DNA of 64,000 nt from Microcystis panniformis FACHB-1757 (GCF_001264245.1 NZ_CP011339.1:2542001-2606000), one strand, 5' to 3'. Positions 17,575 to 26,824 are shown, numbered from the stretch's first letter. A program made the numbers and translations. The notes: generated by a model not told the origin, from the letters alone.

Positions 17575-19403
17575 TAATTACCCTGTTGATATTTGCTGAG
17601 AATTTCTGAGATATATTGGTAGCCTTCCAGTCCAATTGATTTAATCAGGGAGGAACGTTCCAGACTGAAAGTCTGTTCAAAAGCTGCGATATTTTTGCCG
17701 CGAATAACCGTTAATAGACTAGCAGCTTGTCGCCATTCTACTGCACCGATTTCGTGTAGCCAATACATTCCTAGAGAACCCATATAAATTGCCTGTTCAA
17801 AATTCTTGTCTTGATAGTAAGCTTCCCCTAAATAAGTTAGTAATAAACCTTGCAGATATACATCTCCGTAGTATTTGGCCGATTCCAATCCTTGCAGGAG
17901 AATATTAATCGCTTCTTGGGGTCTTTCGAGGATAATATATGCTAGACCTAAACTGCTACAACAAAGGGATTTACTCTGCCAATCTTGGAGACTTTCCGCT
18001 AACTTTAATCCCTGCTGTAAATACTCGATCGAACTTTGATAAATTTCGGGATCGTATCTCTCTAACTGTTGCGCTTCCTGTACCTGACTATAACCCAAAT
18101 TAGCTAAAGCGTTAGCCTGTCCTAAACTATTACCCTGTTGACGACTTAAAATTAAAGCTCTCTGACTTAAATTAATCGCTTCTGCATAGTTTTTCTGGAT
18201 AGCATTGAGACGGGATAAATGGTTTAAATTAGCTATTTCACAAGCATAATCCTGTTGTTGACGGGCAATTTCTAAAGCTTGTTGATGACATTCTCTGGCC
18301 TGTCGATAGTCGCCGCGAATGCGATTAGAATAGGCAATTAAAGTTAAAATTCTCGCCTTTTCTCCCGTGCCTTCCACATAACGCAGAGGAATTGATAAAT
18401 AGTCTAACGCATCCTTGAGATAACTGCCAGAAAAGGAGGCAAAAATTCCTCCGTATAAAGGAAAATAATCCCGTTGAGCAAAGGTTCTCAGAATTTGTAA
18501 AGCCATCTGAAAACAGCCCCGACTATAGAGAGAATTTTTACTAACTTGCTCGAAACTATTGGTTAACAGCGACCAAATTAAAGCAAAGGTGAGAAAGGTA
18601 GAAATGGATAATTTAGCTCCCAGTTTTTCGCTATAGATACGCTGATCAAAAAAGTTAATTAGTCCCCTTTGGATATATTGAAAAACAATAGCATTTTCTA
18701 CCCAATCGGTTAAAGTTAAATCCTGAGTAAGAGAATCAAAAGCTTGTTGATTAGCTAAACTTTCTAAGACTCGTTTTAACCAAGAGGGATTAACTTTACT
18801 TGCCCAAATTTGCCAGGGTGTCACTCGCTCATTATCATTAGTAAAGCCAAGATGGCGATTTTGTTCGTAGAGCCAACTGGTGAGATAACTCGATAAATTT
18901 GACCAAGTATTTAACCCCAGATTAATCCCCGTGGCAATTTGCCATAAATCCGCTTCTCCCCGCTGCTGAGAAACTGTCTGTAAATGCTTGGCTAACTGTT
19001 GTAATTGTTCTAGGGTTAAAGCATTATTTTGATTGGGATCGATTAAATTTACTAACGTCAGTAAACGATCCTCTCGATCGATTTTCATAAGATTATCGAT
19101 CGCCGCTGCAGTGAGAGAATTTTGCTGATTGGTTTTTTGATATTTTTCCCATTCACTTTCGATCGTTTCCAGGGCCCGCAAAACCCTAGTCGCTTTAATT
19201 TTTGTTTCTAACTGTGAGCGAGTAACGATGATTTGTTCGGTTAAACAACGCTCAAAAATTTCTCCTGTGCCATTTTTTACTCCCTCGGACAAAAGGTTAT
19301 AAACCTGTGATTTAGCCCTAATTTTTCCTTCCAAAGTTAGATTGACAATGCGCTCAATTAGTGCATTATAAGTTTCGTTGAAGTTATCTCTATTTTCTGT
19401 CAT
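17574..19403 (-). CDS. TPR-repeat protein of unknown function
   Basis: 609 residues. The N-terminal about 330 residues are helical and unrecognised. Residues about 345-560 contain TPR-like helical hairpins (GDYRQARECHQQALEIARQQ, NYAEAINLSQRALILSRQQG, RPQEAINILLQGLESAKYYG, NFEQAIYMGSLGMYWLHEIG), so it should bind partner proteins. No signal peptide, so cytoplasmic. It overlaps the downstream glycosyltransferase start by one base, which suggests a shared operon. The ATG at 19403 has AGGAGG upstream. Confidence 0.75.
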   Translation of the reverse strand: MTENRDNFNETYNALIERIVNLTLEGKIRAKSQVYNLLSEGVKNGTGEIFERCLTEQIIVTRSQLETKIKATRVLRALETIESEWEKYQKTNQQNSLTAAAIDNLMKIDREDRLLTLVNLIDPNQNNALTLEQLQQLAKHLQTVSQQRGEADLWQIATGINLGLNTWSNLSSYLTSWLYEQNRHLGFTNDNERVTPWQIWASKVNPSWLKRVLESLANQQAFDSLTQDLTLTDWVENAIVFQYIQRGLINFFDQRIYSEKLGAKLSISTFLTFALIWSLLTNSFEQVSKNSLYSRGCFQMALQILRTFAQRDYFPLYGGIFASFSGSYLKDALDYLSIPLRYVEGTGEKARILTLIAYSNRIRGDYRQARECHQQALEIARQQQDYACEIANLNHLSRLNAIQKNYAEAINLSQRALILSRQQGNSLGQANALANLGYSQVQEAQQLERYDPEIYQSSIEYLQQGLKLAESLQDWQSKSLCCSSLGLAYIILERPQEAINILLQGLESAKYYGDVYLQGLLLTYLGEAYYQDKNFEQAIYMGSLGMYWLHEIGAVEWRQAASLLTVIRGKNIAAFEQTFSLERSSLIKSIGLEGYQYISEILSKYQQGN

Positions 19404-19808
19404 AGGAGGTTTTTCAGTTATCAGTAAACAGTAAACAGTAATCAGTGAACCGAAAACTCATACTAAATCCTGTTTAAAAAGTATAGGGGAGTGGGGTGTG
19501 GGGAGAAACAATTCATAACTTGAGAGTCAATCACACTATTAAAAACGGATTTGGTATCACACTAAATCCGGTTATTAAAGACTGATTATTTATTCTCCCT
19601 TTTGCATGAGTGCCTTTTGCCTGTCTTGATATGTAGCCTATACTCAACGGATTTAGTATCACATCTGATAAATGATCACTGATCACCGATAAGGCTGATA
19701 TTTGGGAGAATTGTCTAGAAATCATGACAAAAGTTTTTTAATGGTTGAGCAGGCAAGAGATAAGATAACATATGTATAGAATTTAACAAAAAATCTGGTT
19801 AACGGACA
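19404..19808. other. Intergenic, short dispersed repeats
   Basis: Contains simple repeats around AGTAAACAGTAAACAGTAAT and copies of ACTAAATCCTGTTTAAAAAG and GGATTTAGTATCACA. No coding signal seen. It must hold the divergent promoters of the TPR gene and the M16 pair, but none stands out. Confidence 0.5.
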
Positions 19809-21086
19809 TTGATCAAGTCGATAGCGCAGTGTCAAACAAGTTCTTTTCCCGCTCAGGTATGGCAATTAGATCACGGCTTAACCGTAATTCATCAGTATTT
19901 ACCCGTGACTCCTGTGGTGGTGGTGGATGTGTGGGTGAAAGCAGGTGCGATCGCTGAACCCGACCCATGGTTAGGTATGGCCCATTTTCTCGAACACATG
20001 ATCTTTAAGGGGACAAAAAAACTTCCCCCCGGACTCTTTGACTATTTAATCGAAAATTGTGGCGGAATGACCAACGCTGCCACCAGTCACGATTACGCGC
20101 ACTTCTATCTCACCACCAGTGTGGATCAAATTGAACATACCCTACCCCATCTGGCCGAAATTCTCCTCCATGCTGAGATTGACGATGAGGAATTCTATCG
20201 GGAAAAAGATGTAGTCTTAGAAGAATTGCGGGCCTGTTATGATGATCCCGATTGGATTGCCTACCAAACCCTCTGCGGAAGTATCTATCAAAACCATCCC
20301 TACGGACGCTCTATTTTAGGCGATCAACCCCGTTTAGAGCAATTAACCCCCAATCAAATGCGCTGTTTCCATCGCACCTATTATCAACCAGAAAATATGT
20401 GTGTGGCGATTATCGGGGGAATTGAACCCCAACCAGCTTTAGAAATTATCCGGCAATCTTTTCGGGAATTTCCCGTCCCCTCAGAATCTCCTGCGAATCT
20501 AGTGGCTGCCGAACCCCCCCTGATCGAAATTCGTCGTTCCCAAGTATATTTACCCCACCTAGAACATTCTCGTCTCTTGATGGGATGGACTGGACCGGGA
20601 TGCGATCGCCTAGAAGATGCCTTTGGATTAGACTTGCTTTCGGTAATTCTTGCTGGGGGACGCTGTTCGCGGTTAGTGCGACAGCTGCGGGAAGAAGCGC
20701 AAATCGTCCTCGATATTAACAGTAATTTTTCCCTGCAACGAGATTCCAGTCTCTTTACCATCGGCGCTTGGCTATCTAGCTCACAAATCGGGGCAATTGA
20801 AGCTATTATCTGTGAACATATCCAACATCTGCACGATCATCCCGTCACCCCCGCAGAATTACACCGCACTCAACAGTTATTAGCTAACGATTATATTTTC
20901 TCCACAGAAACCCCGGGCCAATTAGCCGGACTTTATGGATATTATCAAACCCTGAGAGCTGCCGACCTAGCAACGATCTATCCCCAAGTTATCCAAAGTT
21001 TGCAACCATCAGATCTACAACGTCTGGCTCGTCAGTATCTCTCCCCGGAGCGATATGCTATTACAATAATGCAACCCTGTGAATAA
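19809..21086 (+). CDS. M16-family zinc metallopeptidase, catalytic subunit
   Basis: 425 residues. The inverted zinc motif H59-F-L-E62-H63 (in GMAHFLEHMIFKGT) with a downstream Glu near 138 (DVVLEELRACYDDPD) makes this the active partner of a two-gene M16B peptidase like mitochondrial processing peptidase. The C-terminal domain has the usual second M16 fold. The preferred start is TTG at 19809 (reading IKSIAQCQTS); no upstream ATG fits. The next gene follows after 3 bases and encodes the partner lacking the zinc motif. Cytoplasmic; substrates unknown, probably short or unfolded peptides. Confidence 0.9.
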   Translation: MIKSIAQCQTSSFPAQVWQLDHGLTVIHQYLPVTPVVVVDVWVKAGAIAEPDPWLGMAHFLEHMIFKGTKKLPPGLFDYLIENCGGMTNAATSHDYAHFYLTTSVDQIEHTLPHLAEILLHAEIDDEEFYREKDVVLEELRACYDDPDWIAYQTLCGSIYQNHPYGRSILGDQPRLEQLTPNQMRCFHRTYYQPENMCVAIIGGIEPQPALEIIRQSFREFPVPSESPANLVAAEPPLIEIRRSQVYLPHLEHSRLLMGWTGPGCDRLEDAFGLDLLSVILAGGRCSRLVRQLREEAQIVLDINSNFSLQRDSSLFTIGAWLSSSQIGAIEAIICEHIQHLHDHPVTPAELHRTQQLLANDYIFSTETPGQLAGLYGYYQTLRAADLATIYPQVIQSLQPSDLQRLARQYLSPERYAITIMQPCE

Positions 21087-21089
21087 ACG

Positions 21090-22349
21090 ATGTCCGCTTC
21101 CCCCATTCACCGCTTAACCTTAGAAAATGGCATCACCCTTTTAGTGGTGGAAAATACGGCCGTGGAGTTGGTTGCAGGGAGGATTTTTCTTAAAAATGCG
21201 GGTACTCGTTGGGAAAAAACCGAAAAGGCAGGTTTATTTCGTCTTTTAGCTGTGCTGCTCACCAAAGGTACAGAAAAGTTATCTTCCCTAGAAATTGCTG
21301 ATCGGGTTGAGTCCACGGGGGCCGGTTTAAGTGCGGACACGGGGACCGATTATTTTGTGGTTAGTTTAAAGACCGTTACCAAGGATTTTCTAGATATATT
21401 GCGTCTAGCGGCGGAAATTATTCGTTTTCCCAGTTTTCCACCCCCAGAAATCGAATTAGAGAAAAATCTCACCCGTCAAAGTATTCGCTCTCAATTGGAA
21501 CAGCCTTTTAATGTAGCTTTTAATCAATTACGCGCCGCTATGTACCCAGATCATCCCTATGGTATGTCTTTATTGGGTACGGAGGCAACGGTTTCGCAAT
21601 TGCAACGGGATGACCTGCTGGCCTATCATAGTCGCTTTTTCCGTCCGGATAACCTGGTGATTAGTCTTTCTGGCCGTATTACCCTAGAGCAAGCAGTAAA
21701 AGCAGTGACGGAAATTTTTGGCAGTTGGTCAATTCCCGATCTTCCTTTATCTAGTTTACCTCCGGCCGCTTTTGATTTTCAGCCCACCTGTTTAACTACC
21801 GTCCAAGCTAGTCAACAGGCGATCGTTATGTTAGGATACCCCGGCTCCTCTGTACAAGAGGATGATTATCCCGTTTTAAAATTATTGAGTACCTATCTGG
21901 GGAATGGGTTATCTAGTCGTTTATTCGTGGAATTGCGAGAAAAACGGGGATTAGCCTACGATGTTTCTGCTTTTTATCCCACCCGTCTCGATTCTTCCCA
22001 ATTTGTCATTTATATGGGAACTGCACCCCAAAACACAGCGATCGCAGTGTCGGGATTGCGTCAGGAAGCAGAAAGGTTATATAAAGTAACTTTGAGTGAG
22101 GAGGAGTTACAGTCAGCTAAAAATAAGTTATTGGGTCAATATGCTCTCGGTAAACAAACTAACGCCGAAATCGCTCAATTATACGGTTGGTACGAAAGCT
22201 TAGGTTTGGGGATTGAATTCGATCGCACTTTCCTGGATTCTATTAATCAGATTACTGCCGAACAAGCGCGATCGGTAGCCAGCAAATATTTTCAAAATCC
22301 CTACATTTCTCTCGTCGGTCCAGAAAATGCGATCAACGAAATTCTCTAG
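21090..22349 (+). CDS. M16-family peptidase, non-catalytic partner
   Basis: 419 residues with the M16 fold (HRLTLENGITLLVVENTAVE, PDHPYGMSLLGTEATVSQLQ, FVELREKRGLAYDVSAFYPT). At the place of HxxEH it has LFRLLAVLLTKGT, so zinc cannot be bound. The R-x-x-x-GLAY substrate-binding motif is kept. This is the pattern of the regulatory or substrate-binding subunit in M16B heterodimers. It starts 3 bases after the catalytic gene and is followed by a clear terminator. Confidence 0.9.
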   Translation: MSASPIHRLTLENGITLLVVENTAVELVAGRIFLKNAGTRWEKTEKAGLFRLLAVLLTKGTEKLSSLEIADRVESTGAGLSADTGTDYFVVSLKTVTKDFLDILRLAAEIIRFPSFPPPEIELEKNLTRQSIRSQLEQPFNVAFNQLRAAMYPDHPYGMSLLGTEATVSQLQRDDLLAYHSRFFRPDNLVISLSGRITLEQAVKAVTEIFGSWSIPDLPLSSLPPAAFDFQPTCLTTVQASQQAIVMLGYPGSSVQEDDYPVLKLLSTYLGNGLSSRLFVELREKRGLAYDVSAFYPTRLDSSQFVIYMGTAPQNTAIAVSGLRQEAERLYKVTLSEEELQSAKNKLLGQYALGKQTNAEIAQLYGWYESLGLGIEFDRTFLDSINQITAEQARSVASKYFQNPYISLVGPENAINEIL

Positions 22350-22361
22350 CAAGAGCAAAAA

Positions 22362-22397
22362 GCGGCAATAAGAAACTATTGCCGCCTCTATTTTCGC
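22362..22397 (+). terminator. Rho-independent-type terminator of the M16 operon
   Basis: GCGGCAATA (22362-22370) pairs with TATTGCCGC (22377-22385), followed by CTCTATTTTC. It is 13 bases after the stop codon. Confidence 0.8.
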
Positions 22398-22401
22398 TTA
22401 A

Positions 22402-22473
22402 CTCCCCGGGTGGGATTCGAACCTACGACCAATCGGTTAACAGCCGACCGCTCTACCACTGAGCTACCGAGGA
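22402..22473 (-). tRNA. tRNA-Asn (anticodon GTT)
   Basis: Read leftward: acceptor TCCTCGG with CCGGGGA (one G-T pair), D arm TAGCTCAGTGGTAGAGC, anticodon stem-loop TCGGCT-GTT-AACCGA, T arm GTAGG-TTCGAAT-CCCAC (one A-C mismatch), discriminator G. 72 nt without encoded CCA. Confidence 0.93.
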
Positions 22474-22620
22474 AGGCTACTCACAATTAATAATTATAAT
22501 CATAAGTCCCTCAATAATGCAAGTGCTTTCTGGATTTTTTCTCAAAAAATTTTCCGGTGCTGGTAGCGGTGGGCGGAGAATCCACTATTGTGGAGATAAG
22601 GACACCATTAAGTCTAGTCT

Positions 22621-23094
22621 ATGCTTGCCCATCACCGCCGTCCCGTTTCCTTCTGTCTGCTCTCGACAGATCTACCCATCCTCTCCTCTTTAGACACTTC
22701 CGCTACCCTCTACCAAAAGGATCGCCACCGGTTTCATCTTCTCCTCAATCAACCCCCGGTGGCTCTCGCAGAAATAGAGACACTTAAACCCGAAAATAAT
22801 CAAAATAAGTTAATTTGGCTGGAAATTTCGGCCAACCGTGTAATTATGACCATGCAGGGCCAGGGAAAATTCGCCTATCGTCATTTTTGGGAGCAAGGGG
22901 TTTTTGGTGTCAGTCGCTACTGGTTAAATGCCGAAAGTCCTCAACCGGGTTACGCTTTTCGCGTCCGCAACTATACCCGTAGTCTGAAATTAGAGGGGAA
23001 TAATTTTCCCGAATATTTGCGTCTAGAGTACGAATTATGGTCAGATAACCTGATTTTAGGTCATTATGTCCTTCATTTGCAGGTACACCAATAA
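22621..23094 (+). CDS. Conserved-looking cyanobacterial protein of unknown function
   Basis: 157 residues. Not recognised. The later part (NKLIWLEISANRVIMTMQGQ, FAYRHFWEQGVFGVSRYW, YLRLEYELWSDNLILGHYVL) alternates like a beta-sheet domain and has good coding character. There is no signal peptide or membrane segment. The exact start is uncertain because the first about 30 residues look less constrained. It is followed by a strong terminator at 23158-23195. Confidence 0.55.
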   Translation: MLAHHRRPVSFCLLSTDLPILSSLDTSATLYQKDRHRFHLLLNQPPVALAEIETLKPENNQNKLIWLEISANRVIMTMQGQGKFAYRHFWEQGVFGVSRYWLNAESPQPGYAFRVRNYTRSLKLEGNNFPEYLRLEYELWSDNLILGHYVLHLQVHQ

Positions 23095-23157
23095 ATAGGG
23101 TTGGCTGCATAGAGCTAAAAACCTTGTGGGATAAAATTTTTAGGCTTTTTTGTCCTC

Positions 23158-23195
23158 AAAAAGTGCCAGCCGGTGGCAAAATTTAGGCACTTTTT
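23158..23195 (+). terminator. Rho-independent-type terminator
   Basis: AAAAAGTGCC (23158-23167) and GGCACTTTTT (23186-23195) form a 10-bp stem ending in a T run. It may act in both directions. Confidence 0.7.
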
Positions 23196-23312
23196 CCCCG
23201 AAAATTAGGTAATTGTCGGGTGGATTCAAGAAATTAGTCCTACACTAAACTAAGAGCCGTATAAATAGACCGTTAGACAGAAATCGATAAATACACTATT
23301 GTCGTATCAATT

Positions 23313-23672
23313 ATGAAATCATTTCTCATCACAGTAGCTGGCATTGTCCTTAGTTTTGTTGCATCTTTATATGGTACTACTTGGCTTGCTATCTTTTCGA
23401 CTGTGATTGCTTTGATAGGTGCATACGCCCAATATAAGGATGCTTCACCATATGAGTTTGTTTTCAATGACAGATCATGGGAAGAGGGAGAAGGAAATTT
23501 CAATCTGGTGATTCATAGGAAGAAGCATAAAAAGGTCAATCCAACAGTTACAGTCTATAAGCTTCAAGATCAAAGCTACGAGTTAATTATATGTGACATC
23601 AAGGCAGATAAAAACGACGCAATTATTATATGTTCGGTTTTTCGTTTCAATGGCAAAGTAGTTATAATATAA
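23313..23672 (+). CDS. Small membrane protein, unknown
   Basis: 119 residues. Two hydrophobic helices at residues about 3-38 (FLITVAGIVLSFVASLYGTT, WLAIFSTVIALIGAYAQY) form a hairpin in the membrane. The soluble tail (FNLVIHRKKHKKVNPTVTVY, then SYELIICDIKADKNDAIIIC) looks like a small beta domain. It resembles no family I can name. It lies alone at the left edge of the addiction island. Confidence 0.55.
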   Translation: MKSFLITVAGIVLSFVASLYGTTWLAIFSTVIALIGAYAQYKDASPYEFVFNDRSWEEGEGNFNLVIHRKKHKKVNPTVTVYKLQDQSYELIICDIKADKNDAIIICSVFRFNGKVVII

Positions 23673-23707
23673 ATGATGTTATAATCACACATACTCCAGT
23701 TGGCCGT

Positions 23708-25095
23708 AGGGTGCGTTCCCTAATGCAAGTCCTGCTACTCCAGCGATTGCTTTTGGGGAACGCACCATGCACATTGATGGAAACTGTGAAGTTAGAAGCA
23801 TGAAACCCAACCCCCGATCATGTTACGTTACCGCTAACCCATCCTACAAATAATTGTGCCTCCCTACTTATCAAAAAAATGTTTGATATTATGCTTGAAA
23901 TTTCTAAAACCTCTCTTCAAGTATTAGGCAGTGAAATATTTAATCAGATAACCAAAAGTAAATAACTAAAAACAAAACATTTATTAAATCAAAAAAGGTT
24001 TAACATGGTAAGAAATGCGACAAATAAATTATTGCAAAATGCTAAAAAACTAAAAAGTGACGAGTTTTATACACAACTTTCAGATATAGAAAGCGAGTTG
24101 CAACATTATAAAAGTCATTTTGAAAATAAAGTAGTTTATTGCAATTGCGATGACCCCCGAATTAGTAACTTTTTTAAGTATTTTGCTGCAAACTTCAAAA
24201 AGTTAGGCCTAAAAAAAATAATAACATCTTGTTATCGAGAACAAGTGAGAGATTTATTTAATACAGAAGAAGATGAAAAGGGTTTTTTCTTTGAATATAC
24301 AGGTACAGAGAGAGAAAAAAATAAACCTATTTCCACTGACATTGTTTACTTTAATGGGAATGGAGATTTTCGTAGTCCTGAAAGTATTGAACTATTAAAC
24401 AAGTCTGATGTTGTTGTTACTAATCCCCCATTTTCATTATTCAGAGAATATGTAGCTCAATTAGTTAAATACGACAAAAAGTTTTTGATCATTGGCAATA
24501 TTAATGCAATAACCTATAAAGAAATTTTCAAACTAATTAAAGAAAACAAAGCCTGGTTAGGAATAAATCTTGGTAGAGGTATTTCTGGTTTCATTGTTCC
24601 CGAACAATATGAACTTTATGGAACAGAGGCTCGTATTGACAATTCTGGAAATAGGATAGTTTCTCCAAATAATTGTTTATGGTTAACAAACTTAGACACA
24701 TCAAAGCGGCAGGAAGATATAGCTCTCACAAAAAGATATTTTGGCAATGAAGCTGAATATCCCAAATATGACAATTATGATGGAATTAATGTCAATAAAA
24801 CCCAAGACATTCCCTTAGACTTCAAGGGGTTATGGGTGTACCAATAACATTTTTACATAAATTTAATCCCGACCAATTTGAAATAATTAAATTCAGGAAA
24901 GGGAATGATGATAAAGATTTATCAGTAAATGGGAAATGTCCTTATTTTAGAATACTAATCAAGAATAAACGAATACAAACAGAATATATTGATTTAACTG
25001 ACAAAGAAAAACAATGTATAACTCAGTCCTAGGGTGCGTTCCCTAATGCAAGTCCTGCTGCTCCAGCGATCGCTTTTGGGGAACGCACCATGCAC
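23708..25095 (+). repeat. Direct duplication, left copy (methyltransferase unit with flanking repeats)
   Basis: Begins with GGGTGCGTTCCCTAATGCAA and ends with a second copy of that repeat at about 25030. Inside are a reverse 122-bp-MITE fragment (23803-23869), a 28-codon frame at 23878-23964 (QVLGSEIFNQITKSK) and the methyltransferase. The same arrangement recurs at 27896-29240. The repeat at both ends of each copy probably mediated the duplication. Confidence 0.85.
24005..25029 (+). pseudogene. EcoRI-type adenine-N6 methyltransferase, copy 1, frameshifted
   Basis: Strongly similar to M.EcoRI: ATNKLLQNAKKLKSDEFYTQ, ENKVVYCNCDDPRISNFFKY, the catalytic motif IV NPPF in VVVTNPPFSLFREYV, and EEYPKYDNYD-like regions. 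The frame ends at 24847 because GGGG stands where copy 2 has GGGGG (about 24827). The remainder (GVPITFLHKFNPDQFEIIKF) continues in the next frame to 25029. The enzyme would methylate adenine in a GAATTC-type site, but no restriction endonuclease gene is beside it. The frameshift could be a read error or a switch by slippage. Confidence 0.85.
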
Positions 25096-25300
25096 ATTGA
25101 TGGCAGTGCGATCGCCGTTATCCTCTTGATTAAACTTTAAAACTGCCATTGCTTGGGATAGGAACGCCAAGAGCGATCGCTTTTTGGGAATGAAGAGGGG
25201 CGATCTCTCTTTGTGAGTTGGAAAGTTGTCATCGATCCGCGATCGCGGATGTCATTATTGCCCAAGCAGAGTAAAATAAAAGTCTGTATTGAAAAAAGGG
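25030..25300. repeat. Repeat GGGTGCGTTCCC copy plus HIP1-rich repeat
   Basis: GGTGCGTTCCCTAATGCAAG to CACCATGCACATTGATGG at about 25030-25100 (inverted ends GGGTGCGTTCCC and GGGAACGCACC-like), then the module TTAAACTTTAAAACTGCCAT and GCGATCGC sites. No gene. Confidence 0.65.
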
Positions 25301-25309
25301 AAAGTAACA

Positions 25310-25528
25310 ATGCCGCCAACAATGCAATTTAGTCAAATCTTAGAAATGATTGACTATCTCTCTTTTGATGAACAAGATGACTTGATCAATATTGTTAAAC
25401 ATCGGCAAATCGAAAAAAGACGAGAACAAATTGCTCAAAGTATTTCTCAAGCTCGACAAGACTATCAAAATGGTAATGTTTTTCGAGGAGATGTTGATTC
25501 CATCATTGCCGAACTAAACAATGATTAA
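25310..25528 (+). CDS. Putative antitoxin of a RelE/YafQ-type pair
   Basis: 72 residues from the ATG at 25310 (reading PPTMQFSQILEMIDYLSFD). It has a short helical start, then a basic helix (IVKHRQIEKRREQIAQSISQ) and an acidic C-terminal tail (FRGDVDSIIAELNND) that would wrap the toxin. It overlaps the toxin start by 8 bases. The fold was not identified with certainty; the antitoxin call rests on its size, position and overlap. Confidence 0.65.
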   Translation: MPPTMQFSQILEMIDYLSFDEQDDLINIVKHRQIEKRREQIAQSISQARQDYQNGNVFRGDVDSIIAELNND

Positions 25529-25805
25529 CTTGGTTTTTAGCCAATCATTTAAACGCGCTTTCAAAACAAGGATTAAACGACAACCTGACTTAAAATCAAA
25601 AATAGAAGCCAAATTGAGACTACTCGCTGACGATCCCTATAATCCAATATTACGCACCCATAAACTAAAGGGGAAATTGTCAGGTGCTTGGGCTTTTTCT
25701 GTCGAATATGATTGTCGAATTATTTTCAATTTTGAATCAAACCCTGAAACCCAAGAAGAAGAGATCAACCTAATTGATATTGGAACTCACGATGAGGTTT
25801 ATTGA
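25521..25805 (+). CDS. RelE/ParE-superfamily toxin (YafQ/mRNA interferase-like)
   Basis: 94 residues: LVFSQSFKRAFKTRIKRQPD, KSKIEAKLRLLADDPYNP, LRTHKLKGKLSGAWAFSVEY, DCRIIFNF and LIDIGTHDEVY. The H-K-L-K-G-x-L-x-G-x-W-x-x-x-x-x-x-D-x-R-I-I-F core with a C-terminal GTHDEVY is typical of YafQ-like ribosome-dependent endoribonucleases. It is the second gene of an overlapping pair; expression is probably coupled to, and silenced by, the upstream antitoxin. Confidence 0.8.
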   Translation: MINLVFSQSFKRAFKTRIKRQPDLKSKIEAKLRLLADDPYNPILRTHKLKGKLSGAWAFSVEYDCRIIFNFESNPETQEEEINLIDIGTHDEVY

Positions 25806-25922
25806 ATATGATTTTTTATTATGTTAGCAAGGTTTCGGAGTTGGTGATCGCTTTTTGATGATGGGAAAGGGCGATCATGTATAATCCAAAATATTATGAA
25901 CTAGATACAAAATCTCGATAAA

Positions 25923-26195
25923 ATGGAGATAGAATGGGACAATAATAAAGCTGCTGCCAACTTGCTCAAGCATAAAATTGATTTTGAAGATGCAAAAAAC
26001 ATTTTTCTAGATCCCAACTGTTTGGAAAGAGAAGATAAACGTGATTATAATGAAACTAGAATTCAAGTAATCGGTATAGTTAATCAAGTAGTTTTATTGG
26101 TCGTCTATACCAAAAGAAACGGCAGATACCGCATTATTTCAGCAAGGAGAGCCAATAAAAATGAACGACGACAATATTACCAGACTCAGACTTGA
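25923..26195 (+). CDS. brnT: BrnT-type toxin
   Basis: 90 residues: EIEWDNNKAAANLLKHKIDF, EDAKNIFLDPNCLEREDKRD, ETRIQVIGIVNQVVLLVVYT and YRIISARRANKNERRQYYQ. This is the BrnT ribonuclease pattern (E-W-D-x-x-K-x-x-x-N-x-x-K-H and RIISAR-x-A-x-x-x-E-R-x-x-Y). It overlaps the next gene by 35 bases; toxin-first order is usual for BrnTA. Three residues of the catalytic set (R, K and the final RR-ER segment) appear intact. Confidence 0.85.
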   Translation: MEIEWDNNKAAANLLKHKIDFEDAKNIFLDPNCLEREDKRDYNETRIQVIGIVNQVVLLVVYTKRNGRYRIISARRANKNERRQYYQTQT

Positions 26196-26382
26196 TCCCG
26201 AAAATGTTAGTCATGGTAAGACAGATTGGGAAAAAGTTGAAGCAATGACTGAGGAAGAAATTGACAAAGCAGCCGAAGCAGATTCGGACTGTCTCCCCCT
26301 ATCTCAACAAGAATTAAATGAGTTTCACCGTACATCAATCACAGATGCCGATCTTGTAGTGCGATCGCTGTCATCTTGTTGA
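26161..26382 (+). CDS. brnA: BrnA-type antitoxin with C-terminus replaced by a repeat
   Basis: 73 residues. The N-terminal half (DWEKVEAMTEEEIDKAAEAD, then FHRTSITDAD) fits BrnA. The usual C-terminal ribbon-helix-helix DNA-binding part is missing: from about 26345 the DNA is a HIP1-type interspersed repeat also present at 27064, and the frame runs into it (LVVRSLSSC, stop). An antitoxin cut this way might still bind toxin but not operator DNA, so autoregulation may be lost. Co-existence with an intact-looking brnT is notable. Confidence 0.7.
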   Translation: MNDDNITRLRLDPENVSHGKTDWEKVEAMTEEEIDKAAEADSDCLPLSQQELNEFHRTSITDADLVVRSLSSC

Positions 26383-26530
26383 TTAAACTTTAAAATTGTC
26401 ATTGCTTGGGATAGGAACGCCAAGTGCGATCGCTTTTTGCGGATGAGGAGTGCGATGCCGAAGGCACTGCGTAGCAGATCGCTGATCTTGTCGTTTAGGT
26501 CGAGGTAACAAAACCCAACAAGCTTTGTTA
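26345..26530. repeat. HIP1-type interspersed repeat, long form
   Basis: GCCGATCTTGTAGTGCGATC, TTGATTAAACTTTAAAATTG, GGGATAGGAACGCCAAG and GATGCCGAAGGCACTGCGTA, repeated with few changes at 27064-27230. It truncates brnA. Confidence 0.8.
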
Positions 26531-26571
26531 TAATATTTTTGTCATAAAGCAAGACTTATAAAAATAGATTT

Positions 26572-26820
26572 ATGCCAGAAATTACTCGATTTTATGGAAT
26601 TATCATTAAAATCTTTTTTGCCGATCATCCACCTCCCCATTTTCATGCGATTTATGGAGAATATAACGCCCTATTTAATCTGGAAACCTTAGAAATAATT
26701 GAAGGAGACTTACCTAATAGAGCCACAAAAATGGTTGTAGAATGGGCAACAATCTATCAATCAGAATTATTGAAAATGTGGAACACTCAAGAATTTAATA
26801 AATTACCACCTTTGAAATAA
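26572..26820 (+). CDS. DUF4160 protein, second pair
   Basis: 82 residues: RFYGIIIKIFFADHPPPHFH, AIYGEYNALFNLETLEIIEG, NRATKMVVEWATIYQSELLK. Same family as the gene at 8453-8710 (PPHFHA block). It is followed after 4 bases by a DUF2442 gene in the same orientation. The pair sits inside the toxin-antitoxin cluster, which supports a module of that kind without showing its mechanism. Confidence 0.8.
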   Translation: MPEITRFYGIIIKIFFADHPPPHFHAIYGEYNALFNLETLEIIEGDLPNRATKMVVEWATIYQSELLKMWNTQEFNKLPPLK

Positions 26821-26824
26821 AACA

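Noticed and set aside
20384..20761. A 125-codon frame on the minus strand
   Set aside because: It lies wholly antisense within the M16 peptidase gene, which has clear motifs.
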